Shown here piece after piece: positions 24,453 through 33,470 of a stretch of DNA of 64,000 nucleotides; position 1 is the stretch's first letter; every line of letters starts with the position of its first letter. A program made the position numbers and the translations under genes. The DNA comes from Bacillota bacterium. Lineage in GTDB: Bacteria; Bacillota; Bacilli; Bacillales_A; Planococcaceae. A model generated the notes under the pieces. The model worked only from the letters and a program-made list of their open reading frames with translations, was not told where the DNA came from and made no database searches. The DNA is taken from positions 17,195 through 81,194 of the forward strand of contig JAEXYZ010000062.1 in assembly GCA_023405135.1 (NCBI GenBank), read 5' to 3'.

Positions 24453-27212
24453 ATGGTAGAGTATAAAGATACGTTACGTATGCCAAAAACAGATTTCCCG
24501 ATGCGCGGAAATTTACCAGCAAATGAACCAAAAATGCAAGAAAAATGGGATGAAATGGACATTAATGCGCTAGTTCTTGAACGAACAAAAGATCGTCCAT
24601 CATTCGTTTTACATGATGGACCTCCATATGCAAACGGAGATATCCATATCGGTCACGCTTTAAATAAAGTGTTAAAAGATATGATTACTCGTCATCGTTC
24701 AATGACAGGTTACCATGTACCTTACATTCCAGGGTGGGATACACATGGATTACCAATCGAGCAAGCACTTACAAACAAAGGTGTTAAACGTAAAGAGCTA
24801 ACAATTGCGGAGTTCCGTGAACTATGTGAAAAATATGCCTATGAACAAATTGAAAACCAAAAAACACAATTTATGCGTTTAGGCGTTCGTGGTGACTGGA
24901 AAAATCCTTATATTACATTAAAACCAGAATTTGAATCACGTCAAATTGAAGTGTTCGGTAAAATGGCTGAAAAAGGTTATATCTATAAAGGGTTAAAACC
25001 AGTTTATTGGTCACCATCTTCTGAGTCGGCGTTAGCAGAAGCCGAAATTGAATATAAAGATATTAAATCACCATCTATTTACGTAAGCTTTGAAATTAAA
25101 GATGCAAAAGGCGTTGTACCAGCCGATGCAAAATTCATTATCTGGACGACAACTCCATGGACAATTCCGGCGAATTTAGGTATTTCAGTAAACCCAGAAA
25201 TTACTTATGTTGTAGTAGCAGTAAATAATAATAAATATATCATTGCAAAAGATTTACTCGAAACTGTTTCAGCTACACTTGAATGGGAAAATCCAGAAGT
25301 AGTTCAAGAAGTAAAAGGTCAAGAGTTAGAATATATTGTTGCAAAACATCCAATTTATGATCGTGATTCATTAATAATGGTTGGGGATCATGTAACAACA
25401 GATGCGGGGACTGGTTGTGTTCATACAGCACCAGGTCACGGGGAAGATGACTTCATTGTAAGTAAAAAGTATGGCTTAGAAGTTTTAAGTCCTGTAAATG
25501 ACCAAGGTTGCTATACACATGAAGCGCCAGGATTTGAAGGTTTATTTTATGATGATGCCAATAAAGTAATTACTGAAAAGTTAAAAGAAGTTGGTGCATT
25601 AGAAAAATTATCATTCTTTACACATTCATATCCACATGACTGGCGTACAAAAAAACCTGTTATTTATAGAGCGACACCACAATGGTTCTGTTCAGTAGCT
25701 GCATTCCGTGATCAGCTATTAGAGGCAGTTGAAAATACAGCATTTACTCCTTCATGGGGTGAAACACGACTGTATAATATGATTCGTGACCGTGGCGACT
25801 GGTGTATTTCTAGACAACGTGCATGGGGTGTTCCAATTCCAGTATTTTATGCTGAAAATGGAGAAGAAATTATTACACCAGAAACAATAGCACATGTTTC
25901 AAAATTATTCCGTGAGCATGGCTCTAACATTTGGTTCCAACGTGAAGCTAAAGATCTTCTGCCAGAAGGCTTTACTCATCCAGGTAGTCCGAATGGAAAA
26001 TTCACTAAAGAAAATGACATTATGGATGTATGGTTCGACTCAGGTTCTTCTCACCAAGGTGTACTTGTAGAGCGTGGAATTAAATACCCAGCTGATCTTT
26101 ATCTTGAAGGTTCTGACCAACATCGTGGATGGTTTAACTCATCATTAATTACTTCTGTTGCTATTAATGGTTATGCACCATACAACGGCCTTTTAACACA
26201 TGGTTTCGTTTTAGATGGTGAAGGGCGCAAAATGAGTAAATCATTAGGAAATGTTATTATTCCTGAAAAAGTAATGAATCAATATGGTGCAGATATTCTT
26301 CGTTTATGGGTAGCATCTGTTGACTATACAGGTGATGTACGTATCTCTATGGATATGTTAAAACAAATTTCAGAAGTATATCGTAAAATCCGTAACACAC
26401 TTCGTTTCCTACATGGTAATGTTACGGACTTTAATCCAAAAACAGATCGCGTCGACTATGATGATTTACGAGAAATTGATCAATACATGTATATGCGATT
26501 ACAAGATGTATTAAAATCTGTTCGTAAAGCTTACAATCGATATGAATTTGCATCTGTATATCATACAATTAATAATTTTGTTGCTGTTGAATTATCAGCA
26601 TTCTATTTAGATGTTGCAAAAGATGTTGTGTATATTGAAGGTATAGACAATAAAGATAGTCGTGCAATGCAAACGGTTATGTATGATACGCTATTAACAT
26701 TATTAAAAGTGTTAACACCAATCTTACCTCATACGACTGATGAATTATGGTCTTACTTAAATGAAGAAGAAGTATCTGTTCAATTAACAGATTTCCCTGA
26801 AGTTGATGAACGTAGCAATTTCCCTGAACTACGTACGAAATGGGAAAAAGTAATTGAAATTCGTGATGAAGTGTTAAAAGCACTTGAAGAAGCACGTAAT
26901 GCAAAAACTATTGGTAAATCATTAGAAGCAAAAGTAACGGTATATGCTGATGAAGCTGTACTTGCGTTATTAAATGACCCAGCAATTAACTATGCACAAA
27001 GCTGTATCGTGTCACAATTTGTTGTTGGTGGAAGCAAAGAAAGTGCTCCAGAAAATGCTCTAGTTCTTGAGAAATGTGCAATCGTTGTTGAGCATGCAGA
27101 TGGTGAAAAATGTGAACGCTGCTGGTCTTACTCAACAACAGTAGGAGAGCACGAAAAGCATCCGACAGTATGTAAACGTTGCGCTGATGTAGTTGAAAAA
27201 TATTATGTTTAA
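24453..27212 (+). CDS. ileS: Isoleucyl-tRNA synthetase
   Basis: 919 residues, the bacterial IleRS length. The class I signatures are HIGH within GDIHIGHALNK (about 62-70) and KMSKS within RKMSKSLGN near 594. The editing domain has TTTPWTIPANLG and GTGCVHTAPGHGEDD. A C-terminal zinc site (CERCW and CKRC) closes the protein, which is typical of eubacterial-type, mupirocin-sensitive IleRS. RBS AAGGAGG. It is controlled by the upstream T-box and ends at its own terminator. Confidence 0.97.
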   Translation: MVEYKDTLRMPKTDFPMRGNLPANEPKMQEKWDEMDINALVLERTKDRPSFVLHDGPPYANGDIHIGHALNKVLKDMITRHRSMTGYHVPYIPGWDTHGLPIEQALTNKGVKRKELTIAEFRELCEKYAYEQIENQKTQFMRLGVRGDWKNPYITLKPEFESRQIEVFGKMAEKGYIYKGLKPVYWSPSSESALAEAEIEYKDIKSPSIYVSFEIKDAKGVVPADAKFIIWTTTPWTIPANLGISVNPEITYVVVAVNNNKYIIAKDLLETVSATLEWENPEVVQEVKGQELEYIVAKHPIYDRDSLIMVGDHVTTDAGTGCVHTAPGHGEDDFIVSKKYGLEVLSPVNDQGCYTHEAPGFEGLFYDDANKVITEKLKEVGALEKLSFFTHSYPHDWRTKKPVIYRATPQWFCSVAAFRDQLLEAVENTAFTPSWGETRLYNMIRDRGDWCISRQRAWGVPIPVFYAENGEEIITPETIAHVSKLFREHGSNIWFQREAKDLLPEGFTHPGSPNGKFTKENDIMDVWFDSGSSHQGVLVERGIKYPADLYLEGSDQHRGWFNSSLITSVAINGYAPYNGLLTHGFVLDGEGRKMSKSLGNVIIPEKVMNQYGADILRLWVASVDYTGDVRISMDMLKQISEVYRKIRNTLRFLHGNVTDFNPKTDRVDYDDLREIDQYMYMRLQDVLKSVRKAYNRYEFASVYHTINNFVAVELSAFYLDVAKDVVYIEGIDNKDSRAMQTVMYDTLLTLLKVLTPILPHTTDELWSYLNEEEVSVQLTDFPEVDERSNFPELRTKWEKVIEIRDEVLKALEEARNAKTIGKSLEAKVTVYADEAVLALLNDPAINYAQSCIVSQFVVGGSKESAPENALVLEKCAIVVEHADGEKCERCWSYSTTVGEHEKHPTVCKRCADVVEKYYV

Positions 27213-27240
27213 TTTATAAATAGTGTTCTATATATGTAAG

Positions 27241-27277
27241 AAGCTGCTCATTTTGTTTTGAAATGAGCAGCTTTTGT
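27241..27277 (+). terminator. Intrinsic terminator after ileS
   Basis: Perfect 13-bp arms at 27241-27253 and 27261-27273 (AAGCTGCTCATTT and its complement), then TTTG. Confidence 0.85.
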
Positions 27278-27330
27278 ATTGGCTCTGTTTAATTTTGTTG
27301 ATTGGATATAAATTTCTAATGATTATTGAG

Positions 27331-27410
27331 TCATTTAAACACCTTTGGTCACATGAAAACATATAGGGTCACAAAAAATAGTTCGGTCACATAGGTACTA
27401 ATTCAATCAC
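27331..27410 (+). repeat. Phased GGTCAC repeat array before lspA
   Basis: TCAC cores begin at 27349, 27369, 27387 and 27407, with a TCAT at 27331. Spacings are 18, 20, 18 and 20 bp. Three of them are preceded by GG (GGTCACA). Units between cores are not otherwise identical. This regular arrangement is unusual and might be a degenerate tandem repeat or a helically phased set of protein sites. No regulator is known to me for it. Confidence 0.6.
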
Positions 27411-27494
27411 TTAGACCTGTTTTGTGAATCAAAGTAGGAGGTTTTTTTGTTTTATGTTAGAATAGGAGAGATTATTGGTAAACGGGGGAATACT

Positions 27495-27971
27495 GTGTAT
27501 ATATACTATGGTGTAGCAGCAATTGTTGTTTTATTAGATCAATGGACTAAATGGTTAGTTGTAAAAAATATGGAGTTAGGTGATCAAATTATTCTTTGGG
27601 ATCCTTGGTTTGCTATCCTGTCACATCGTAATCGTGGTGCAGCATGGGGAATGCTACAAGGACAAATGTGGATTTTTACAATCGTTACACTCGTTGTGAT
27701 CGGTGGAATTATTTATTATTTTCATAAAGAAGCAAAGGGAAAACCACTTTTTGCGGTTAGCTTAATGATTTTATTAGGCGGGGCTCTTGGTAATTTTATT
27801 GATCGAATTTTCCGAGGAGAAGTAGTTGACTTTATAGATGTATTAATCCCAATTATTAATTATGATTTCCCAATATTTAACATTGCGGATGCAGCATTAA
27901 CAATTTCGGTTATTATGATTATTTTAGCATTGTTAAAAGAAGAACGTGAAAATAAGAAAAAGGTGAAATAA
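27495..27971 (+). CDS. lspA: Lipoprotein signal peptidase (signal peptidase II)
   Basis: 158 residues from GTG 27495, which has CGGGGGAA upstream; the frame is open to 27447, but those residues precede the normal N-terminus. Four membrane helices. Family motifs are DQWTKWLVVKNMELG (about 15-29), SHRNRGAAWGM, GGALGNFIDR and FNIADAALT, which include both catalytic aspartates. It cleaves prolipoprotein signal peptides after lipid attachment. The stop overlaps the rluD start by one base. Confidence 0.95.
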   Translation: MYIYYGVAAIVVLLDQWTKWLVVKNMELGDQIILWDPWFAILSHRNRGAAWGMLQGQMWIFTIVTLVVIGGIIYYFHKEAKGKPLFAVSLMILLGGALGNFIDRIFRGEVVDFIDVLIPIINYDFPIFNIADAALTISVIMIILALLKEERENKKKVK

Positions 27972-28882
27972 TGGCAGTTGTATCAATTACAGTAGAGTTA
28001 GAAAATGCAGGAGAACGCATTGATAAGGCTCTTTCGACAATTCAAGAGGATTGGTCTCGCTCCCAAATTGCAGCTTGGATTACAGACGGTATTGTAAAAG
28101 TAAATGGTGAAAGCGTTAAAGCAAAATATAAAGTAAAAGAAGGCGACGTTATTGAAGTGGATGTGCCAGAACCAGAAACGCTTGAAGTAATACCGGAAGA
28201 TTTAGATTTAGAAATTGTTTATGAAGATTCAGATGTGCTTGTTGTGAATAAACCAAAAGGGATGGTCGTACACCCAGCACCTGGACATATGACAGGTACA
28301 TTAGTGAATGGATTAATGTATCATTGTAAAGATTTATCTGGTATTAACGGTGTATTAAGACCGGGAATTGTCCATCGAATTGATAAGGATACATCCGGTT
28401 TATTAATGGTGGCTAAAAATGACCATGCCCATCATTCATTAGTTGAACAATTAGTTAATAAAACCGTAACTCGTAAATACACGGCTTTAGTACACGGTCA
28501 TATAGCACATGATAAAGGAACGATTGATGCACCGATTGCTCGAGATCCAAAAGACCGCCAAAAACAAGCTGTAGTGGACAACGGAAAGCATGCAGTAACA
28601 CATTTCCAGGTCATTGAACGACTAGGGAATTATACGTTAGTAGAATGTCGTTTAGAAACAGGACGTACACATCAAATACGTGTTCATATGAATTATATTG
28701 GCTATCCATTAGTAGGAGATCCTAAATACGGTCCAAAGAAAACAATTGATTTTGGTGGACAAGTACTACATGCAGGTGTGTTAGGTTTTGTTCATCCAAC
28801 AACAGAAGAATATTTGGAATTTGAAGTTCCAATTCCTGACGATTATGTGGCATTGCTTGAACAATTACGCAAAGAGAAATAA
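27971..28882 (+). CDS. rluD: 23S rRNA pseudouridine synthase, RluD family
   Basis: 303 residues with an N-terminal S4 domain (about 13-75) and an RluA-type catalytic domain containing HRIDKDTSGLLMVAKN (catalytic Asp within HRIDKDTSG) plus GRTHQIRVHM near 235. It corresponds to YlyB of B. subtilis. It probably modifies helix 69 of 23S rRNA; the exact sites are inferred from the family. Coupled to lspA. Confidence 0.93.
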   Translation: MAVVSITVELENAGERIDKALSTIQEDWSRSQIAAWITDGIVKVNGESVKAKYKVKEGDVIEVDVPEPETLEVIPEDLDLEIVYEDSDVLVVNKPKGMVVHPAPGHMTGTLVNGLMYHCKDLSGINGVLRPGIVHRIDKDTSGLLMVAKNDHAHHSLVEQLVNKTVTRKYTALVHGHIAHDKGTIDAPIARDPKDRQKQAVVDNGKHAVTHFQVIERLGNYTLVECRLETGRTHQIRVHMNYIGYPLVGDPKYGPKKTIDFGGQVLHAGVLGFVHPTTEEYLEFEVPIPDDYVALLEQLRKEK

Positions 28883-28910
28883 CTTTTAGAAAATTATTTC
28901 AAAAACATTG

Positions 28911-28939
28911 TTGACTTACATGATTTATAAGACTATACT
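28911..28939 (+). promoter_or_regulatory. Sigma-A promoter of the pyr operon
   Basis: TTGACT (28911-28916), 17-bp spacer, TATACT (28934-28939). A strong vegetative promoter ahead of the PyrR leader. Confidence 0.85.
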
Positions 28940-28944
28940 GACAA

Positions 28945-29226
28945 CAGTGAATGAAATTAACCCACTGTGATGGGGAATTTATAAAAATTTAATATTCACC
29001 TTTAATGGCAGTCCAGAGAGGCTGAGAAGGTACTTGTAGAAAATGTAAGGATATTTCTATACTTTTGTATAAAGCAAAAAGCACATGGATTATTTAGAGA
29101 ATTCAAATGTCGAATAGTGCCGAAATAAGCTTATACAAATGTCTATTTAGACTGTGTAGAATTTCTAAGCATGCACTTTCAACATGTATATCCAACCTCT
29201 TAAGCAGACGCTTGAGAGGTTTTTTG
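28945..29226 (+). ncRNA. PyrR-dependent attenuator leader upstream of pyrR
   Basis: The leader contains AGTCCAGAGAGGCT at 29010-29023, an exact match to the PyrR binding-loop pattern ARUCCNGNGAGGYU, followed by GAGAAGG. A terminator with 12-nt arms (29194-29205 and 29210-29221) and a T-tract sits just before the pyrR RBS. With UMP or UTP bound, PyrR stabilises the anti-antiterminator and transcription stops here. Confidence 0.92.
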
Positions 29227-29255
29227 ATTTTTAAGAAAGGGAGGAGGAAAATGAT

Positions 29256-29801
29256 ATGCCACAAATTACAGAATTATTGGATGGGCCATCTATGAATCGT
29301 GCATTAACAAGAATTGCCCATGAAATTATCGAACGTAATAAAGGTATTGATCAATGTATTTTAGTTGGGATTAAAACACGCGGTGCTTTTTTAGCAAGAC
29401 GATTGGCTGAGAAAATTGAAAAAATTGAAGGTGAACCAATTCGTACAGGAGAACTTGATATTACTTTATACCGCGACGACTTATCCGCAAAAAATGAATC
29501 TGGTGAAGCGCTCGTACAACAAGTTGATATTGATTATGTAGTAGAGGATCAGAAAATTGTACTGGTTGATGATGTTCTATATACAGGACGCACTGTTCGA
29601 GCAGCACTTGATGCCGTAATCGATTTAGGAAGACCTTCTCAAATTCAGCTTGCAGTTCTAGTCGATAGAGGACATAGAGAATTACCAATACGAGCTGATT
29701 ATGTAGGAAAAAACATTCCAACTTCAAGTTCAGAAAGAATTGTTGTTCGATTAACGGAAGTAGACGGAGAAGATAACGTAACAATTCATAAAGAAGACTA
29801 A
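29256..29801 (+). CDS. pyrR: Pyrimidine operon attenuation protein / uracil phosphoribosyltransferase PyrR
   Basis: 181 residues, type I PRTase fold. The PRPP-binding motif VLVDDVLYTGRTVRAA (about 103-118) is intact, and TRGAFLARRLAEKI and DITLYRDDLS are typical of PyrR. It binds pyr mRNA loops in a UMP-dependent way and also has weak UPRTase activity. RBS AAGGGAGGAGG. Unlike B. subtilis, only 30 bp separate it from pyrP, so no attenuator lies between them. Confidence 0.96.
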   Translation: MPQITELLDGPSMNRALTRIAHEIIERNKGIDQCILVGIKTRGAFLARRLAEKIEKIEGEPIRTGELDITLYRDDLSAKNESGEALVQQVDIDYVVEDQKIVLVDDVLYTGRTVRAALDAVIDLGRPSQIQLAVLVDRGHRELPIRADYVGKNIPTSSSERIVVRLTEVDGEDNVTIHKED

Positions 29802-29831
29802 CACATTTTATAGACAAAAGAGGGAAAAAAC

Positions 29832-31166
29832 ATGTCAAAAGCGGTTTTAGACATCAATGATAAGCCAACATCAGGACAACTGATTACGTTAAGCTTTCAA
29901 CATATGTTTGCAATGTTTGGTTCTACAATTTTAGTACCACAGCTTGTCGGTTTAAGTCCTGCAATCGCTCTTCTAACTAGTGGGATTGCAACAATCATCT
30001 TCTTATTAATTACACAATTTAAAGTACCTGCATACTTAGGATCATCTTTCGCATTTATTGCTCCGATTTTAATTGCAGCAGGTGGATTAGATGACAATGG
30101 AGCAAGTGTTAACCCAGGAAATGCCATGATTGGTGCAATGGCCGTTGGGGTAGTATACGGAATTGTGTCATTATTAATTTGGAAAACGGGCTATAAATGG
30201 TTAATGAGCCTCCTACCTCCAATCGTTGTAGCACCAGTTATTATGGTAATTGGGTTAGGTCTTGCAGGAACTGCGGTAGATATGGCAATGAATATTAATG
30301 TTAAGCAAGTAAATGCTGATACAGGCGTTGTGGAAATGGTGAAAAAATACAGCGTCCTACATTTCTCAGCTGCTCTAGTAACATTATTTGCAGCAATCAT
30401 CTTTAATGTTTACTTTAAAAATGTTTTAAGTACGATGCCGATTTTATTAGGAATTATTGTTGGATACATATACTCAGCAATTATCGGAATTGTTGATTTT
30501 ACACCTGTAAAGGAAGCTGCGTGGTTTGCTTTACCAGACTTCTTAATACCGGGTGTACACTATGAATTTAATGTTACATCAACGATTTTATTAGCAATGG
30601 TACCAATCGTCATCGTAACAATTTCTGAACACATTGGTCATCAATTAGTTTTAGGGAAAGTTGTTAACCGTAATTATATTAAAGATCCAGGTCTACATAG
30701 ATCATTACTAGGTGATGGGTTAGGGACGTTTGTAAGTGCACTTATTGGTGGCCCACCTAAAACAACTTATGGTGAAAATATAGGAGTATTAGCAATTACA
30801 AGAGTATTCTCTGTTTATGTCATAATGGGTGCTGCAGTGCTAGCAATACTATTCTCCTTCTTTGGAAAAGCAATGGCACTAGTTCAAACGATTCCGACAG
30901 CAGTGCTTGGTGGGATTTCAATTTTACTATTCGGTATTATCGCATCAAGCGGTTTGCGAATGCTTGTAGAAAGTAATATCGACTTTGGAAATAGCCGCAA
31001 TATGGTAATATCATCAGTAATCCTTGTTATCGGTATTGGCGGAGCTGCCTTAAGGTTGTCAGAAACATTTGTAATTGAAGGAATGGCTTTAGCAGCAATA
31101 GTAGGAGTACTTTTAAACTTTTTGTTACCAGGAAGAGATAAAAAAGTAAGAGATTTAGATGAATAA
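29832..31166 (+). CDS. pyrP: Uracil permease PyrP
   Basis: 444 residues, NCS2 (nucleobase:cation symporter 2) family with about 12-14 membrane segments. QHMFAMFGSTILVPQLVGL near the N-terminus, the central TISEHIGHQ segment and GGPPKTTYGENIG (the family's transport signature) are visible. It imports uracil for salvage, and its position in the pyr operon supports uracil over xanthine or urate. Confidence 0.94.
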   Translation: MSKAVLDINDKPTSGQLITLSFQHMFAMFGSTILVPQLVGLSPAIALLTSGIATIIFLLITQFKVPAYLGSSFAFIAPILIAAGGLDDNGASVNPGNAMIGAMAVGVVYGIVSLLIWKTGYKWLMSLLPPIVVAPVIMVIGLGLAGTAVDMAMNINVKQVNADTGVVEMVKKYSVLHFSAALVTLFAAIIFNVYFKNVLSTMPILLGIIVGYIYSAIIGIVDFTPVKEAAWFALPDFLIPGVHYEFNVTSTILLAMVPIVIVTISEHIGHQLVLGKVVNRNYIKDPGLHRSLLGDGLGTFVSALIGGPPKTTYGENIGVLAITRVFSVYVIMGAAVLAILFSFFGKAMALVQTIPTAVLGGISILLFGIIASSGLRMLVESNIDFGNSRNMVISSVILVIGIGGAALRLSETFVIEGMALAAIVGVLLNFLLPGRDKKVRDLDE

Positions 31167-31183
31167 AGTTACCTTTTAAAGAA

Positions 31184-31291
31184 TTGTCCAGAGAGGCAAA
31201 AAAGGGGAAATATGACGATGGTACGTTAAGGTTTAGCGTGCTTTACCTCGTCATACCTCCTATGCCTCGCAAATTTGCGAGGCATTTTTTA
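31184..31291 (+). ncRNA. Second PyrR attenuator, between pyrP and pyrB
   Basis: TTGTCCAGAGAGGC at 31184-31197 is a PyrR binding-loop sequence. A perfect palindromic terminator at 31262-31285 (ATGCCTCGC arm) is followed by six Ts. A sequence between them can form the alternative antiterminator. It controls the biosynthetic genes from pyrB onward. Confidence 0.9.
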
Positions 31292-31317
31292 TAAAGCCAT
31301 ATTAGGGGGAAAAGACA

Positions 31318-32193
31318 TTGAGAAATTTACTATCAATGGAACATTTAACAAATGATGAAGTCATGATGATAATCGAGCGAGCAGCGCAGTTTGAAGCAGG
31401 AGAAGAAAGCGTCCTTAATAGGTCATACAATGTATCAAACCTTTTCTTTGAGCCAAGTACTCGAACAAAAACTAGCTTTGAAATGGCTGAACGAAAAGTA
31501 GGATGTACAGTAATTCCATTTGATGCAAGTTTTTCAAGCGCATTAAAGGGAGAGACGATGTACGATACGGTTAAAACATTAGAAATGATCGGAATGGACG
31601 CAGTTGTCATCCGTGCAAAAGAAGATGAATATTATAACGAATTGTTGGAAGGTATAAATGTTGCTGTCATTAATGCAGGGGATGGGGCAGGTCAACACCC
31701 TTCACAAAGCTTACTCGATTTATATACGATTCATAAGGAATTTGGTTCATTTGAAGGGCTCAATGTAACAATCGTCGGTGATATTTCTCATAGCCGAGTA
31801 GCAAAATCAAATGCAACAGCACTAAAAAGATTAGGTGTAAATGTACGTTTCCTTTGTCCACCTGAATGGGCAGGAGACTACGCGGCCCATCACTCATGGG
31901 ATGAGCTACTAGAAGATAGCGATGTCGTCATGTTATTACGCATTCAACACGAACGTCATATCGTGAATAAAAGCTTTTCAAAGGAAAGCTATCATGAACA
32001 ATTTGGATTAACATTTGAGCGGGAAGCGAGAATGAAGAAAAATGCAATCATTATGCATCCAGCTCCGGTAAATCGAGATGTTGAGATTGCTTCAGAACTA
32101 GTTGAGTGCGAACGATCTCGAATTTTCGATCAAGTACGAAATGGCGTCTTTGTCAGAATGGCGATTCTTGAAACAATTTTGAAAGGAAGATAA
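31318..32193 (+). CDS. pyrB: Aspartate carbamoyltransferase, catalytic chain
   Basis: 291 residues from TTG 31318, with AGGGGGAAA upstream. The carbamoyl-phosphate motif FEPSTRTKTSFEMAE (about 43-57) is intact, and HPSQSLLDLYTI and the HPAPVNRDVEI loop near 243 bind substrates. It condenses carbamoyl phosphate with aspartate. No PyrI regulatory chain is present, as in other Firmicutes with trimeric enzymes. Confidence 0.96.
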   Translation: MRNLLSMEHLTNDEVMMIIERAAQFEAGEESVLNRSYNVSNLFFEPSTRTKTSFEMAERKVGCTVIPFDASFSSALKGETMYDTVKTLEMIGMDAVVIRAKEDEYYNELLEGINVAVINAGDGAGQHPSQSLLDLYTIHKEFGSFEGLNVTIVGDISHSRVAKSNATALKRLGVNVRFLCPPEWAGDYAAHHSWDELLEDSDVVMLLRIQHERHIVNKSFSKESYHEQFGLTFEREARMKKNAIIMHPAPVNRDVEIASELVECERSRIFDQVRNGVFVRMAILETILKGR

Positions 32194-32195
32194 CG

Positions 32196-33470
32196 ATGAC
32201 GAAATATATAAAAGATGTAAAGCTAGTAAATGAACAAAGTGAACTAATTAACTCAACTGTAACAATAGAAAATGGAAAAATTGTTGCCATTGGTGAAGAA
32301 CAGCCTGTAGGAGCAGAAATTATTGATGGAAAAGGAAATTTATTAGCACCTGGCTTTGTAGATGTACATGTGCATCTACGAGAACCAGGCTTTGAACATA
32401 AAGAAACAATCGCTACTGGATCAGCTTCAGCTGCTAAGGGTGGATTTACTACAATTTGTGCAATGCCAAATACAAAACCTGTGCCAGATTCAGTAGAAAA
32501 CTTACAATTAATTAATGGATTAATTAAAGAAAGTGCGGTAGTTCGAGTACTTCCTTATGGTTCACTAACTGTTGCCCAATCAGGTGATGAGCGTACAAAT
32601 TTGGCTGACCTAAAAGCGCACGGTGCAGTAGCATTTTCAGATGATGGAGTAGGCGTACAATTGGCATCAACAATGTATGAGCAAATGAAAGATGCAGCAA
32701 AACTTGATATGGTTGTCGTTGCCCATTGTGAAGACAATTCTCTAATTTATGATGGCGTCATGCACGAAGGAAAACGAAATAAAGAACTAGGCCTACCAGG
32801 AATTCCATCAATTTGCGAATCGGTACAAATTGCGCGAGATGTTTTATTAGCTGAAGCGGCAGGAGCTCGTTATCACGTATGTCACGTGTCAACGAAAGAG
32901 TCAGTAAGAGCTGTAAGAGATGCAAAAGCAGCTGGTATCCGAGTTACTGCAGAAGTTTGTCCGCATCATTTGTTACTTGAAGAGATGGATATACCAGGAG
33001 ATGATGCGAATTGGAAAATGAACCCTCCATTACGTGCTCTTGATGATAAAGACTCATTACATGCAGCGTTACTTGATGGGACAATCGATTGTATCGCAAC
33101 AGACCATGCACCACACACAGTTGAAGAAAAATGCTGTGGTATGGTTGGTGCTCCATTTGGAATTGTCGGTTTTGAAACAGCATTCCCACTTTTATATACA
33201 CAATTTGTTGAGACAGGAAAATGGACGTTAAAACAATTAATTGATTGGATGTCAGTAAAGCCTGCCGAAATATTCAACCTACCTTACGGGAAAATAGAAG
33301 TCGGTGCTTCAGCAGATTTAACAATTATTGATTTAAATAAAGAACAAACAATTCATGCAGAGGAGTTTGTGTCAAAAGGACGGAATACTCCGTTTAATGG
33401 ATGGACTGCAAAAGGCTGGCCAATCATGACAATTTTTGAAGGCAACATCGTCTATAAGGAGGAGAAATAA
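32196..33470 (+). CDS. pyrC: Dihydroorotase (type I)
   Basis: 424 residues, amidohydrolase barrel. The metal motif DVHVHLREPGFEHKETI (about 56-72), the later zinc histidines in VAHCEDN and HVCHVST, and the catalytic Asp in CIATDHAPHT are all present. It closes carbamoyl-aspartate to dihydroorotate. It starts two bases after the pyrB stop, and its stop overlaps the pyrAA start. Confidence 0.96.
   Translation: MTKYIKDVKLVNEQSELINSTVTIENGKIVAIGEEQPVGAEIIDGKGNLLAPGFVDVHVHLREPGFEHKETIATGSASAAKGGFTTICAMPNTKPVPDSVENLQLINGLIKESAVVRVLPYGSLTVAQSGDERTNLADLKAHGAVAFSDDGVGVQLASTMYEQMKDAAKLDMVVVAHCEDNSLIYDGVMHEGKRNKELGLPGIPSICESVQIARDVLLAEAAGARYHVCHVSTKESVRAVRDAKAAGIRVTAEVCPHHLLLEEMDIPGDDANWKMNPPLRALDDKDSLHAALLDGTIDCIATDHAPHTVEEKCCGMVGAPFGIVGFETAFPLLYTQFVETGKWTLKQLIDWMSVKPAEIFNLPYGKIEVGASADLTIIDLNKEQTIHAEEFVSKGRNTPFNGWTAKGWPIMTIFEGNIVYKEEK

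Noticed and set aside
29107..29295. Plus-strand open frame over the pyr leader
   Set aside because: It crosses the attenuator terminator and overlaps pyrR in another frame; the leader RNA explains the region.
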